Below the pieces are notes generated by a model that worked only from the letters and a program-made list of their open reading frames with translations, was not told the origin of the DNA and did no database searches. The position numbers and the translations under genes are program-made. This document shows, in pieces, positions 41,128-49,784 of a DNA stretch of 64,000 nucleotides. Numbering within the stretch: position 1 is the stretch's first letter; each line of letters begins with the position of its first letter. Source of the stretch: JAUVRX01 sp049664225 (GTDB lineage: Bacteria; Acidobacteriota; Thermoanaerobaculia; Multivoradales; JAHEKO01); assembly GCA_049664225.1 (NCBI GenBank), contig JBATEX010000030.1, positions 17,910 through 81,909 of the forward strand. Direction: 5' to 3'.

Positions 41128-41206
41128 GAGGTTCAGTCCGTTGGGCCTCAGGGGGTTCTTGCAGCGGAAGGGAGGAAAGCCCTCTGAGGCCCAACGGACG
41201 AACCTC
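41128..41206. repeat. Long inverted repeat
   Basis: Arms of about 27 bases: 41128-41154 and 41180-41206. The left arm has GAGGTTCAGTCCGTTGGGCC, and the reverse complement of the right differs by one extra A and one G/A change. Loop 25 bases. The right end GGACGAACCTC matches the motif at 7119-7130 and 49586-49596, so it belongs to a dispersed foldback family. Confidence 0.85.
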
Positions 41207-41293
41207 TTGTGGACAACCTGTTTGTGAACGAAGGATTCTCGTGCCCCGGGGGTTTCACCTCCTGATGCGAATTCAACGCAACAGGAGAGTGAG

Positions 41294-41953
41294 ATGACCG
41301 CAAAGAAGAGAATCCTCGGGCTGGCTCTGCCGTTTCTTACGCTTGGTGTCCTCCTTGCCGTAGCCTCCTTGGCGGCAGAGCAGCCCGATTTTTCGGGCAC
41401 CTGGAAGCTGAATCAGGAGCTGAGTGAGAACCCAAGAGAGAAGATGGCAGAGAGCATGTCGAAAGGACGCGGAGGTGAGGGTGGTGGAAAAGGCGGCGGA
41501 AGACTGGGCGGTGGGATGAGTGGCGGTATGCGGGGTGGCGGTGGAGGGCGTGGCGGAGGACGGGAAGGCATGGAAGAGCGCCTGGGCGAGCGCGAAGCCA
41601 GGATTCAGCAGATCGTCATCGACCACGAAGATCCGACCTTGCAAATCCGTTTTGCCGATGACAGCGAGAACGTCTTCTATACCGATGGCCGCATGACGGA
41701 GGATCTGGAGGCGGGGCTTCTGGAGGCCAGGGCGAGCTGGAAGAAGGGAAGACGGATCGACATCGAGCGAGAATCGCCGCAGGGCGGCGCAATCACAGAG
41801 AAGTACGAGCTCTCCGACGACGGCAGTCAGCTCTTCGTCAAGACCAAGATGGGAGGCAACGGGCGAATGCCAAAGGTCAGTTTCGAGAGAGTCTACGATC
41901 GAGTTCCCGGCTTCGTCCAAGAACCCGGGACTGACGATCTGACGGAGTCTTAG
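41294..41953 (+). CDS. Exported Gly-rich protein of unknown function
   Basis: 219 residues. Signal peptide (LALPFLTLGVLLAVASLAA) followed by the motif PDFSGTWKLNQELSEN, common at the start of small secreted proteins in Acidobacteriota. A Gly/Arg-rich linker (about 60-95) follows, then a beta-rich C-terminal half with IVIDHEDPTLQIRF and YELSDDGSQLFVKTKM. AGGAGAGTGAG precedes the ATG. Likely periplasmic or extracellular; no enzymatic motif seen. Confidence 0.75.
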   Translation: MTAKKRILGLALPFLTLGVLLAVASLAAEQPDFSGTWKLNQELSENPREKMAESMSKGRGGEGGGKGGGRLGGGMSGGMRGGGGGRGGGREGMEERLGEREARIQQIVIDHEDPTLQIRFADDSENVFYTDGRMTEDLEAGLLEARASWKKGRRIDIERESPQGGAITEKYELSDDGSQLFVKTKMGGNGRMPKVSFERVYDRVPGFVQEPGTDDLTES

Positions 41954-42087
41954 GAACTCAGCGACCTGAAGCGGTTGGCGCCACTGCCGGTCCAAGACCT
42001 CGTACGCGGCCTTGGACCACATTTTGATCTCAGAGCGACAGGACGCCTCAAGACTCCTGCTAGGGAATCGCCCCCTACGCCCTAACT

Positions 42088-42128
42088 GCCTCATTGCCCA
42101 GTCGGCGGAGAGCCGGCTGCCTCAACCC
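42088..42128 (-). repeat. 3'-gene repeat family, degenerate unit overlapping the purQ stop
   Basis: On the minus strand GGGTTGAGGCAGCCGGCTCTCC...GGGCAATGAGGC. The TGA of GGTTGAGGC is the purQ stop codon. It is closest to the first unit downstream of glnS (TGAGGCAGCCGGC...). Confidence 0.6.
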
Positions 42129-42991
42129 ATCGTGGCCGCAGCGTCGACGCCGTTGCGGAAAATCGCCAGGCCTGCCCCCTCTTCTGGGACTTCGCCTTCG
42201 TAGCGCCTCCGAGACCACTGAGGATGCTGGAAGGGATAGAGGTAGGCATCCGGGTGGGGCATCAGGCCGAAGAGGCAGCCCGTCGGGTCGCAGATTCCGG
42301 CCACCGCGCCCGGTGATCCGTTGGGGTTGGCAGGCCACTCCTGGGTGGGCTCACCGTCTCCGTCCACATACCGCACGGCCACTTGGTGACCCTTCTCCAG
42401 CCTATCCAGCACTTCGGGGGACTCGGTAAGGAGCTTGCCTTCGCCGTGCCGGGTCGGGAGGTCGATCGCATCGATGCCTCGGGTCCAGACGCAAGGAGAG
42501 TCTGGATCAGCCTTGAGCCGGACCCAGCTGTCCCAGTAGCCCAGCCGGTCGTTGGGGGCCAGGGTCGCGCGAGGAGTGCGGTAGTCCCCATCGAAGCCCG
42601 GCACCATGCCTAGCCGAACCATGGTTTGAAACCCGTTGCAGATGCCCAGCGCCAGGCCACCCCTTTCGATGAGCTCGACGAGTTGGTCGTAGAGCCGCCA
42701 GCGAATCCGGTTGGCGAAGACGAAGCCGGCTCCCAGATGGTCGCCGAAGGCAAAGCCGCCGACGAACGTCACGATTCGGTAGTCGGCCAGACGGTACCCT
42801 GACCGGCCGTCGAGGAGATCGAGCAGATGAACCATCTCGGCGTCAGCACCCACCATTCGGAAGGCCGTAGCCGTCTCGACTTCGCAGTTGAGGCCGAGGC
42901 CCGAGATCACCAGCACGCGGACCTCGGACCTGACCCGAGCCAGCTCCTCGGAGGGAAGCCTCCTCAGCTCCTGAACGGCACCCTCAAGCAT
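42122..42991 (-). CDS. purQ: FGAM synthase glutaminase subunit PurQ
   Basis: 289 residues. Class I glutamine amidotransferase: VLVISGLGLNCEVETATAF, nucleophile Cys in ALGICNGFQ, and the His/Glu pair near LMPHPDAYL. It releases ammonia from glutamine for PurL in purine synthesis. It is longer than the usual 220-230 residues of PurQ, with an extra N-terminal helix and internal insert. Its ATG (42991) overlaps the purL stop by 8 bases (ATGCTTGA), giving translational coupling. The stop codon lies inside a dispersed repeat, so the C-terminus may have been set by repeat insertion. Confidence 0.92.
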   Translation of the reverse strand: MLEGAVQELRRLPSEELARVRSEVRVLVISGLGLNCEVETATAFRMVGADAEMVHLLDLLDGRSGYRLADYRIVTFVGGFAFGDHLGAGFVFANRIRWRLYDQLVELIERGGLALGICNGFQTMVRLGMVPGFDGDYRTPRATLAPNDRLGYWDSWVRLKADPDSPCVWTRGIDAIDLPTRHGEGKLLTESPEVLDRLEKGHQVAVRYVDGDGEPTQEWPANPNGSPGAVAGICDPTGCLFGLMPHPDAYLYPFQHPQWSRRRYEGEVPEEGAGLAIFRNGVDAAATMG

Positions 42992-45900
42992 GTTCCAGTC
43001 CCTCCTTGAAGCGGCTGCGGAGTGAATTGAGGTCGGCATCGACCAGGGATCGTCCGTCGCGGCGGATGACGAGACGTGGCTCTTCGGTGACGACCCCCGC
43101 CCTACACCAGGCTGTGCCTTCCATGTGTCGCTCGAACTCCTCTGTCTGGTCTGCGGCGAGGCTGACAACGAAGCGCCCATTGGATTCCGAGAAGAGAGCG
43201 ATGTCGTCTTCGAGCCAGTCCACCCCTGGGCAGTCATCGAGGTCGATCGCGAGTCCCAAATCGGCCGCCAGCGCACAGCGGGCGAGGGAGACGGCCAGTC
43301 CGCCCTTGTTCGGAGTGGAGGCGGATCTCAGAAGCCCGGCCCGAATCGCCCCGTGGAGCGCCGTGTAGAGGGGTACCGTTCGAGTGGTGTCGACGGTCGG
43401 TGGGCGCCTCCCCACGAAGGGGGCTGGCTGACCGAGCTCGGGTCGCAGGCCCTTGCGGTCACCGAGGTAGCGGAAGTACTCACTGGCTCCAGTGTGAGGA
43501 CCCGTTTCGCCGAGAACGTAAACCACGTCTCCTGGCTGTTTTAAATCGAGAGTCAGCGCTTCACGCACGTCATCGATCTGACCGATGGCCGACAGCAGGA
43601 GAGTCGGTGGCACTGAGATCTTGACGCCACCCATGGTCGACTCGTTCTTCATCGAGTCCTTACCGGAGATGAGCGGTACACCGTAGGCCAGACAGATCTC
43701 ATGGAGTCCGCGACAGGCCCTCACCAGCTGCGCCAGCTTGTACTCACCGTCGGGAGTGGTCTCGGACCGCACGGGGTCGGGCCAGCAGAAGTTGTCGAGC
43801 GCGGCAATGCGATCGAGCCTGGCTCCGGCGCAGAGCTGCCGACGAACCGCCTCGTCGAGAACGGTCGATGCCATCGCCCAGGTGTCGAGATCGGAGATGT
43901 AGGGGTTGATGCCCTCGGAAAGGACGAAACCCCGTAGGGATCCGTGACGGGCCAGGGACACCGTGGCTTCGGCAGGAACGTCAGCGTGAACACCCACCCA
44001 CGGCTTGATGACCGAAAGGCCCTTGACCTCGTGGTCGTAGTGACGCGCCTTCTTCTCGTTGCTGCAAAGATTCAGTCGTGCCATCAGGTCGAGCAGAGTG
44101 GTGTCGAGATCCGTCGGTCGGGTCGAGGGCTCCTCGAAGACAGGCGGGACCCAGTGAGCCTGGAGATCGAGATCGGGTGCCCCGTCATGTAGGAAGTCCA
44201 TCTCGAGCAGCGCCACCGTCTTGCTGCCAAAGGTCACCTGCAGGAAACCGTCATCGGTGAAATCTCCCAGAACGGTGGCCTCGACCTCTCGGCGTGCCGC
44301 CAGATCCAGGAAGGCCTCGACATGATCGTGAGGCACTGCCAGGGTCATGCGCTCCTGGGCCTCCGACAGGAAGATCTCCCAGGGCGCCAGGCCGGCGTAT
44401 TTGAGAGGTGCCTTTTCGAGGTCGATTCGGGCACCTCCCGGAGTCTGGGCCATCTCGCCCACCGACGACGACAGTCCGCCGGCACCGTTGTCGGTGATGG
44501 CCGAATAGAGCCCGAGTCGACGGGCCTCGAGTAGGAAGTCGAACATCATCTTCTGCGTGATGGGATCGCCGATCTGCACGGCCTGGGCTGGTGAAGATTC
44601 GTCGAGGGCCGCCGAGGAGAAGGTGGCTCCGTGAATTCCGTCCGCACCGATTCGACCGCCGACCATGATCACTGCATCTCCGGGGCGGGGATACTTCTCT
44701 TCGCCCGGCTTACCGTCGATTGTTACCGGCAGGGAGCCGACAGTGCCGCAGAAGACGAGAGGCTTGCCGAGATAGCGGCCATCGAAGATCTCCCAGCCTC
44801 TTCCGTAGGGGATTCCACTCTGGTTGCCACCGTCGATGACGCCGAGATGGACCCCGTCGCGGATCCGCTTCGGATGCAGCAGGCCTTTCGGTAACTCGCC
44901 TTCATAGAACGGTGACGCGAAGCAGTAGCCCCAGACATTGGACAGAAGGTCCGCACCCCGCCCGGTGCCGAAGGGGTCGCGGTTGACTCCTACGATGCCC
45001 GTGATGGCACCTCCGTAGGGGTCGAGCGCCGACGGTGAGTTGTGGGTCTCGACTTTGTAGACGAGATGAATCTCGTCGTCGAAGGTCACGACCCCCGCGT
45101 TGTCGTGGAACACCGAGACCAACCACGAACGACCACCCTGCTCGACTACTTTGCTGTCGACCCCCTCTGTTGCCCCTCGGATGTAGGTCTTGAAGATCGA
45201 TCGGATGATCTCGGATGGGCCTTCCATCTCGCGATAGTCGATCGTCGCGTTGAAGATCTTGTGCTTGCAGTGCTCGCTCCAGGTCTGGGCCAGACACTCG
45301 AGCTCGACGTCGGTCGGATCGCTACCAAGACCGAGCGGCCGACGTCTGGGCTCTTTCTCGGCAGACTCGATGAAGTGATCCCGAATGGTCTGCATCTCCT
45401 GGAGGCTGAGAGCCAGCATCCCGTCGCGACTAATCTTCAAGAGCTCTTCATCGGTGCCTGTGAGGTCGACGTTGATGACTTCGGGTGTTTGCCCTCCAGC
45501 CACCTTGGGAACCGAGAGGTCGGGCTCCGCTCCCCTCCACTCTTCGAAGGGCACCACGCTGGCCGTCTGGATGACGGGGTTGGCGAGCAGCTCGAACGCG
45601 ATGCGCTCGGCCGCGGCCTGGTCGACACCATCCAGCAGGTACATGGCGGAGGTGTAGACGGCCGCCTCGTCGCCAAGGGTACGACCGAGGGTGTCCTGAA
45701 TGGCAAGCCGGGCACTCTTGCCGACCGGATCGGTCACGCCGGGCTTGTAGGCCACGGTGATGGCCCTGCCGAAAGGACCGTCGTCGACGCGCCCAGCTGC
45801 ACCGAGGTTGAGGACGGGATCGGTGAACTCGCTCACCACCCTGGCGACCTCATCGTCGGACAAGTCCGCTTCCAAGTGGTAGACGTCGCGTGTGCGAACT

Positions 45901-46004
45901 GCGGTGACGGGGATGTCGAGAAAGTCGCGAACCCTGGCGGCGACGTGCTTGCCACGTGGATCCGGCAGCCCGTTTCGGATGGCGATCTCGATCCGATGGA
46001 TCAT
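42984..46004 (-). CDS. purL: FGAM synthase PurL with fused PurS domains
   Basis: 1006 residues. Two PurS-like domains come first (about 1-80, IEIAIRNGLPDPRGKHVAAR; about 81-160, ITVAYKPGVTDPVGKSARLA). The synthetase core follows, with catalytic His region WSEHCKHK, ATP-binding VGVNRDPFGTG and NKGGLAVSLA. It catalyses FGAR + Gln + ATP to FGAM with PurQ as partner; PurS normally bridges PurL and PurQ as a separate small protein. The start ATG has GGAGGGG six bases upstream. It is downstream of cmk (75 bases) and coupled to purQ. Confidence 0.94.
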   Translation of the reverse strand: MIHRIEIAIRNGLPDPRGKHVAARVRDFLDIPVTAVRTRDVYHLEADLSDDEVARVVSEFTDPVLNLGAAGRVDDGPFGRAITVAYKPGVTDPVGKSARLAIQDTLGRTLGDEAAVYTSAMYLLDGVDQAAAERIAFELLANPVIQTASVVPFEEWRGAEPDLSVPKVAGGQTPEVINVDLTGTDEELLKISRDGMLALSLQEMQTIRDHFIESAEKEPRRRPLGLGSDPTDVELECLAQTWSEHCKHKIFNATIDYREMEGPSEIIRSIFKTYIRGATEGVDSKVVEQGGRSWLVSVFHDNAGVVTFDDEIHLVYKVETHNSPSALDPYGGAITGIVGVNRDPFGTGRGADLLSNVWGYCFASPFYEGELPKGLLHPKRIRDGVHLGVIDGGNQSGIPYGRGWEIFDGRYLGKPLVFCGTVGSLPVTIDGKPGEEKYPRPGDAVIMVGGRIGADGIHGATFSSAALDESSPAQAVQIGDPITQKMMFDFLLEARRLGLYSAITDNGAGGLSSSVGEMAQTPGGARIDLEKAPLKYAGLAPWEIFLSEAQERMTLAVPHDHVEAFLDLAARREVEATVLGDFTDDGFLQVTFGSKTVALLEMDFLHDGAPDLDLQAHWVPPVFEEPSTRPTDLDTTLLDLMARLNLCSNEKKARHYDHEVKGLSVIKPWVGVHADVPAEATVSLARHGSLRGFVLSEGINPYISDLDTWAMASTVLDEAVRRQLCAGARLDRIAALDNFCWPDPVRSETTPDGEYKLAQLVRACRGLHEICLAYGVPLISGKDSMKNESTMGGVKISVPPTLLLSAIGQIDDVREALTLDLKQPGDVVYVLGETGPHTGASEYFRYLGDRKGLRPELGQPAPFVGRRPPTVDTTRTVPLYTALHGAIRAGLLRSASTPNKGGLAVSLARCALAADLGLAIDLDDCPGVDWLEDDIALFSESNGRFVVSLAADQTEEFERHMEGTAWCRAGVVTEEPRLVIRRDGRSLVDADLNSLRSRFKEGLEHA

Positions 46005-46079
46005 CGGGCCCCTCCGTTGAAGATCGTCGGTCGTTGGCGTGTTACAGGCGGCTCCAGGCTCGAGAAGACAGGGACGATT

Positions 46080-46757
46080 CTAGCCTGAAATGTCTCCCGC
46101 CCTGGCACGGTCTACGAGCTCCAGGGCTTGGGAAGCGACCTGCTCGATGGAGACCCCGGAGCTGTCGAGGAGAATGCTGTCGGGAGCGGGCACGAGGGGA
46201 GCGACCGGTCGATTCTCATCCCTCGCATCTCGCTCTTTAAGGGCTTCGAGGACCTCCTCGAAGCTATCGTCGATTCCCTTTCGGAGCCACTCCTGATGGC
46301 GACGTCTGGCCCGGATCTCAGGTCGTGCGGTGAGAAAGATCTTGAGGTCGGCATGGGGGAAGACGACGGTGCCGATGTCCCGGCCTTCGGCAATGACGTT
46401 GCCCTGCTCGCCGAGCTGGCGCTGGAGGTTGAGAAGGGCTGCCCGGACATCGGGTAGGGCGGAAACCAGCGACGCACCCTGCGACATCTCTGGAGTGCGG
46501 ATGGCCTCGGAGACATCCTCGCCGGCGAGGAGGACATGGTTGGTAGCATCGATCCACCGAAACTCGATCTCCAATCGGCCGGCCACGGCAGCTACCGCCG
46601 GTTCGTCGGACCAGTCGGTACCCTGTTGCCGGCTGGCCAGGGCCACGGCTCGATAGATGGCACCCGTATCCAGCAGGGAAAAGTCCAGCCGATCCGCCAG
46701 GATCTTGGAAAGGGTCGTCTTGCCCGCGGCGACGGGGCCATCGATAGCGATGATCAC
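46080..46757 (-). CDS. cmk: Cytidylate kinase
   Basis: 225 residues, the family's usual length. P-loop GPVAAGKTT (residues 7-15), DTGAIYRAVAL and the NMP-binding GRDIGTVVFP with the arginine-rich lid (ARPEIRARRRH). It phosphorylates CMP and dCMP. The start is taken as GTG 46757 (VIIAIDGP), as Cmk begins there; no strong Shine-Dalgarno. The frame stays open far upstream on that strand but with unrelated sequence. It lies 29 bases after comEB, an apt pairing for dCMP metabolism. Confidence 0.94.
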   Translation of the reverse strand: MIIAIDGPVAAGKTTLSKILADRLDFSLLDTGAIYRAVALASRQQGTDWSDEPAVAAVAGRLEIEFRWIDATNHVLLAGEDVSEAIRTPEMSQGASLVSALPDVRAALLNLQRQLGEQGNVIAEGRDIGTVVFPHADLKIFLTARPEIRARRRHQEWLRKGIDDSFEEVLEALKERDARDENRPVAPLVPAPDSILLDSSGVSIEQVASQALELVDRARAGDISG

Positions 46758-46786
46758 GGTTCTGCGGTGCCTGGCTGGGAATGCAA

Positions 46787-47299
46787 TCAGTCCTGGCCGT
46801 CGTAGCTCTCGATTACATCCCGCATGACGTCGAGCTCGACTCCAGCCTTGGCGAAGATGTCTCGGGTGTCTTTGCCCGCGTGGTAGCGGCGCTTGGCGAC
46901 GACTCTCTTGATGCCGACGCTGGCGATCAGCATGGCACAGACCCGGCAGGGCTCCATAGTGCAGTAGAGCGTCGTGCCGTCCAGAGGCAGACCGTATCGG
47001 GCCGCCTGACAAATAGCGTTCTGCTCCGCGTGGATCGTGCGGACACAGTGTTGCCTCACGGTGCCGTCTTCGTCGACAGCCTTCTTGAGCAAATGGCCGA
47101 TCTCGTCGCAGTGTGCGATGCCGGAGGGTGAACCGACGTACCCGGTGCAGATGATGCGCTTGTCTCTGACGACGACACATCCGCTGCGGCCCCGGTCGCA
47201 GGTGGCGCGGCTGGCAATCTCGTCCACCAGGCCGACGAAGTACTCGTCCCAGCTGGGGCGGGATTTTGGGACGGTAGTATCGGAGCTCTGTGCTGTCAT
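46787..47299 (-). CDS. comEB: dCMP deaminase (ComEB-like)
   Basis: 170 residues. Zinc-dependent cytidine/deoxycytidylate deaminase fold: HAEQNAI with the catalytic Glu, and the zinc ligands in TMEPCRVC. The N-terminal DEYFVGLVDEIASRATCDR and CVVV are typical of dCMP deaminase, which converts dCMP to dUMP for thymidylate synthesis. GAGGTACCCAG precedes the ATG. First gene of the comEB-cmk-purL-purQ group. Confidence 0.93.
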   Translation of the reverse strand: MTAQSSDTTVPKSRPSWDEYFVGLVDEIASRATCDRGRSGCVVVRDKRIICTGYVGSPSGIAHCDEIGHLLKKAVDEDGTVRQHCVRTIHAEQNAICQAARYGLPLDGTTLYCTMEPCRVCAMLIASVGIKRVVAKRRYHAGKDTRDIFAKAGVELDVMRDVIESYDGQD

Positions 47300-47506
47300 C
47301 TGGGTACCTCGGGAGGGGTTCGCTCGGTTCCGGACCCCCCCTAGGGCAGGCCGAAGGAGTTCTAGATCGATTCAGCCGCGCATTGTACCTCGCTCCTGCG
47401 GCCCGGACTCCGAAGATCTCGGCCGGCGCGCTACTCGATGATCGAAACATGTGCGCGGCACCAGGCGTAGTGCATAGATGTAGCGAACTTCCAGGAGGTG
47501 AACAAA

Positions 47507-49270
47507 GTGAAAATCCATAGCCGAATGGGGAGGCTCGTGCTTGCCTGCCTGATGACGACCGTGTTGATGCCGCTGGCTGCCGTCGGACAGGAGGAGGTCT
47601 CCTGGGTCGAGCGTAGCAATGGGAACAGCCAGGTGCTGCTTGCAGTGCTGGCGAAATGGGCACCAGAGCTCGGTACCGAGCTGGGCATTCCGGGCCTCGA
47701 CGAAGAGGTATCCCAGCTGCCGCCAGATTTTCTCGAGTCAGTCCATGCCGATCTGGAGGAGGCCAAGGCGGAGTTGACCCGCAGACTCGAGGCCGAGAAG
47801 CACCCGGCCGTGCGCCAGGATCTGGGAATCCTGATCGAGGCGAGCGAGTACTTGGTCGACGAGCTGCTGCTCGAGGAGAAGTTTCTCGTGGGCCACGAGG
47901 CTGTGCCGGAGGACATTTGGAGAGGGATCCGGGTCCTGCTCGATGAGCAGGTGGACCCCTCCCGAAGGCAAGCGGCCGTAACTCGGCTGAATCGATACAC
48001 CGGCCTGGAGGAAGGGTACACGCCGCTGATCGACCAGCACATCGCCTTCTTGAGGCCGCGGCTCGAAGACGCGCAGCTCCTCGGTCCGGTCAGGGAGGAG
48101 GTCGAGAGCGAGCTGGCGAAGAGCAGCCGCTTCGTAGGCGGCCTCCGACCACTCTTCGTGCAGTACGAGCTGGAAGGCTGGGAGACGGGCCTGGAGGCCC
48201 TCGCGGCGCAGATTGAGAGATGGGACGAGTTTCTCCGCGCGGAACTCCAGCCGCGGTCCAGAGACGACTTCCACCTCCCACCGGAGCTCTACAGCCTCAA
48301 GCTCAGAGACCGTGGCGTCGACATGCCGATTGAGGAGCTGGCCAGCCGGGCCAAAGTGGCCTTCGTGGAGATCCAGAACGAAGCACAGGTGTTGGCCAGG
48401 CTGATCGCTGATCAACGGAGCCTGGACGTCGCCGACTATCGAGATGTCATCCGTGTGCTCAAGCAGGATCAGGTCACCGGCGAAGAGGCGATCAGGCTCT
48501 ATCGCCAGAGGATCGAGGAGATCGAGAAGATCGTTCGCGAGCGCGACCTGGTCACGCTACCGGAGCGCGATCTGATCATTCGACTGGCCAGCGAAGCCGA
48601 GACGGCCGCGCAGCCCGCACCGCATGTGAATCCGCCGCGTATGCTCGGAAACACCGGAGAGAGGGGCGAGTTCGTCGTGCCACTGAAGATCATCTCGGCC
48701 GAAGGCGAATTGGCAGCGGACGACTTCACTTTCGATGCGGCATCGTGGACGTTGACGGTTCACGAGGGTCGTCCCGGGCACGAGATGCAGTTCGCGGGGA
48801 TGGTGGAGCGAGGGGTCTCCATCGCGAGGCTGCTTTTCGCCCTCAACAGCACGAACGTCGAGGGATGGGCGCTCTACGCCGAGGCGGTGATGAAACCCTA
48901 CATGCCCCTGGAGGGTCAGCTCATTTCGTTGCAGCACCGCCTGTTGCGGGCGGCGCGAGCCTTCCTCGAACCCGGTTTACAGGCGGGCGAGGTGACGACC
49001 GAGGAGGCCATGCGAGTCCTCCGGGAGGAGGTGGTCATGTCCGAGGCCATGGCGCTGCAGGAGGTGCAGCGCTACACGTTTCGATCCCCGGGACAGGCGC
49101 CATCGTACTTCTGCGGCTACTCTCGATTGCTGGAGCTGCGTGCCGACGTGGAGCGCCTCCAGGGTGACAGCTTCGAGCCGAAGGCCTTCCACGACTTCAT
49201 CCTTGCTCAGGGCACTCTGCCTCCGGCCCTGATCCGCAAAGCCGTGATGGAGGAATTTGTAAGGGAGTAG
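47507..49270 (+). CDS. DUF885 family exported metallopeptidase-like protein
   Basis: 587 residues from GTG 47507, 8 bases after AGGAGG. Signal peptide (LVLACLMTTVLMPLAAVGQ), then an alpha-helical protein. The motif HEGRPGHEMQF (about residues 420-430) and WALYAEAVMKPY fit the HExxxGH/EG zinc-site form of DUF885 proteins, which resemble M3/M32-like metallopeptidases. Probably a periplasmic or secreted peptidase; substrate unknown. Divergent from comEB. Confidence 0.85.
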   Translation: MKIHSRMGRLVLACLMTTVLMPLAAVGQEEVSWVERSNGNSQVLLAVLAKWAPELGTELGIPGLDEEVSQLPPDFLESVHADLEEAKAELTRRLEAEKHPAVRQDLGILIEASEYLVDELLLEEKFLVGHEAVPEDIWRGIRVLLDEQVDPSRRQAAVTRLNRYTGLEEGYTPLIDQHIAFLRPRLEDAQLLGPVREEVESELAKSSRFVGGLRPLFVQYELEGWETGLEALAAQIERWDEFLRAELQPRSRDDFHLPPELYSLKLRDRGVDMPIEELASRAKVAFVEIQNEAQVLARLIADQRSLDVADYRDVIRVLKQDQVTGEEAIRLYRQRIEEIEKIVRERDLVTLPERDLIIRLASEAETAAQPAPHVNPPRMLGNTGERGEFVVPLKIISAEGELAADDFTFDAASWTLTVHEGRPGHEMQFAGMVERGVSIARLLFALNSTNVEGWALYAEAVMKPYMPLEGQLISLQHRLLRAARAFLEPGLQAGEVTTEEAMRVLREEVVMSEAMALQEVQRYTFRSPGQAPSYFCGYSRLLELRADVERLQGDSFEPKAFHDFILAQGTLPPALIRKAVMEEFVRE

Positions 49271-49395
49271 GGGCTTAAGGGCTCAGAGGCCTAGGGGAAC
49301 AGATGATCCCGAACTCGATAGTGCTCCAGATTCTTGAGCCCCCTAGGCCCTTACGCCTCTAGGCCCCTGAGCCGGTTTTCTTGTGGAGCCCCGTT

Positions 49396-49480
49396 CGAGT
49401 GGTCCGCAGGTGGACGGTGACGGCTTTGTAGGGGAGCCCCTTGCGGGCTCCCGCGGGAGGGGGCAAGCGCCCCTCCCCTA
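49396..49480. repeat. Double-hairpin interspersed repeat with leader, copy 2
   Basis: CGAGTGGTCCGCAGGTGGACGG then GTAGGGGAGCCCCTTGCGGG...GCGGGAGGGGGCAAGC...CCCTA. It matches 55605-55690 over the whole length and 7007-7059 over the hairpin part. Confidence 0.85.
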
Positions 49481-49673
49481 CATTTCGGGCGGGCCGCCAC
49501 CTCGTCACGTCATCGCGCCGGATCTCTTGTACTCTGCGAAGGCCCTTGCGCTGCGCTCGACGAGGCGTCCTTTGTCGCCCCACCCGGACGAACCTCTGGC
49601 ATCAGTGGAGGCAATAGGGGATTAGGGCAGTAGGGGCGTAAGGGCCTAGGGGTCTAGAGGAATGGGAGGGGGC

Positions 49674-49768
49674 CCCCATTGCCTCAAAGGTAGGCCGGAG
49701 GAACGACGGACTCCTCGACCCTCAAGCCCTCAAAGATCAGCCGGCACCTGGGCCGGCTGCCTCATCCC
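49674..49768 (-). repeat. 3'-gene repeat family (two units) downstream of glnS
   Basis: On the minus strand GGGATGAGGCAGCCGGCC...GCCGGCTGATCTTTGAGGG followed by GGTCGAGGAGTCCGTCG...CTCCGGCC-ACCTTTGAGG. It starts about 17 bases after the glnS stop in gene orientation; AGCCGGC/GCCGGCT forms a perfect stem. Confidence 0.78.
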
Positions 49769-49784
49769 TGCAGGCGCGCCGGGG

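Larger units (their letters stand above)
40930..41293. other. Repeat-containing intergenic region after the DUF819 gene
   Basis: 364 bases with the two-unit repeat (40936-41046) and a long inverted repeat (41128-41206). The AGGAGAG ribosome site of the next gene is at its end. No supported gene. Confidence 0.75.
49271..49784. other. Repeat-rich intergenic region between convergent genes
   Basis: 514 bases with no supported gene. In order: CCTAGGGG/CCCTAGGC low-complexity text (49271-49375), the double-hairpin element with its leader (49396-49480), the motif GGACGAACCTCTGGCA (49586-49601), GGGATTAGGGCAGTAGGGG-type text (49614-49665) and the two-unit 3'-gene repeat (49674-49768). Confidence 0.8.

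Noticed and set aside
46758..47663. Long N-terminal extension in the cmk frame
   Set aside because: It overlaps comEB out of frame and has Arg/Pro-rich nonsense composition; Cmk starts at 46757.
49359..49583. Small open frame reading GARKGLPYK in the glnS downstream region
   Set aside because: It is translation of the double-hairpin repeat; the same peptide appears from the other two copies.
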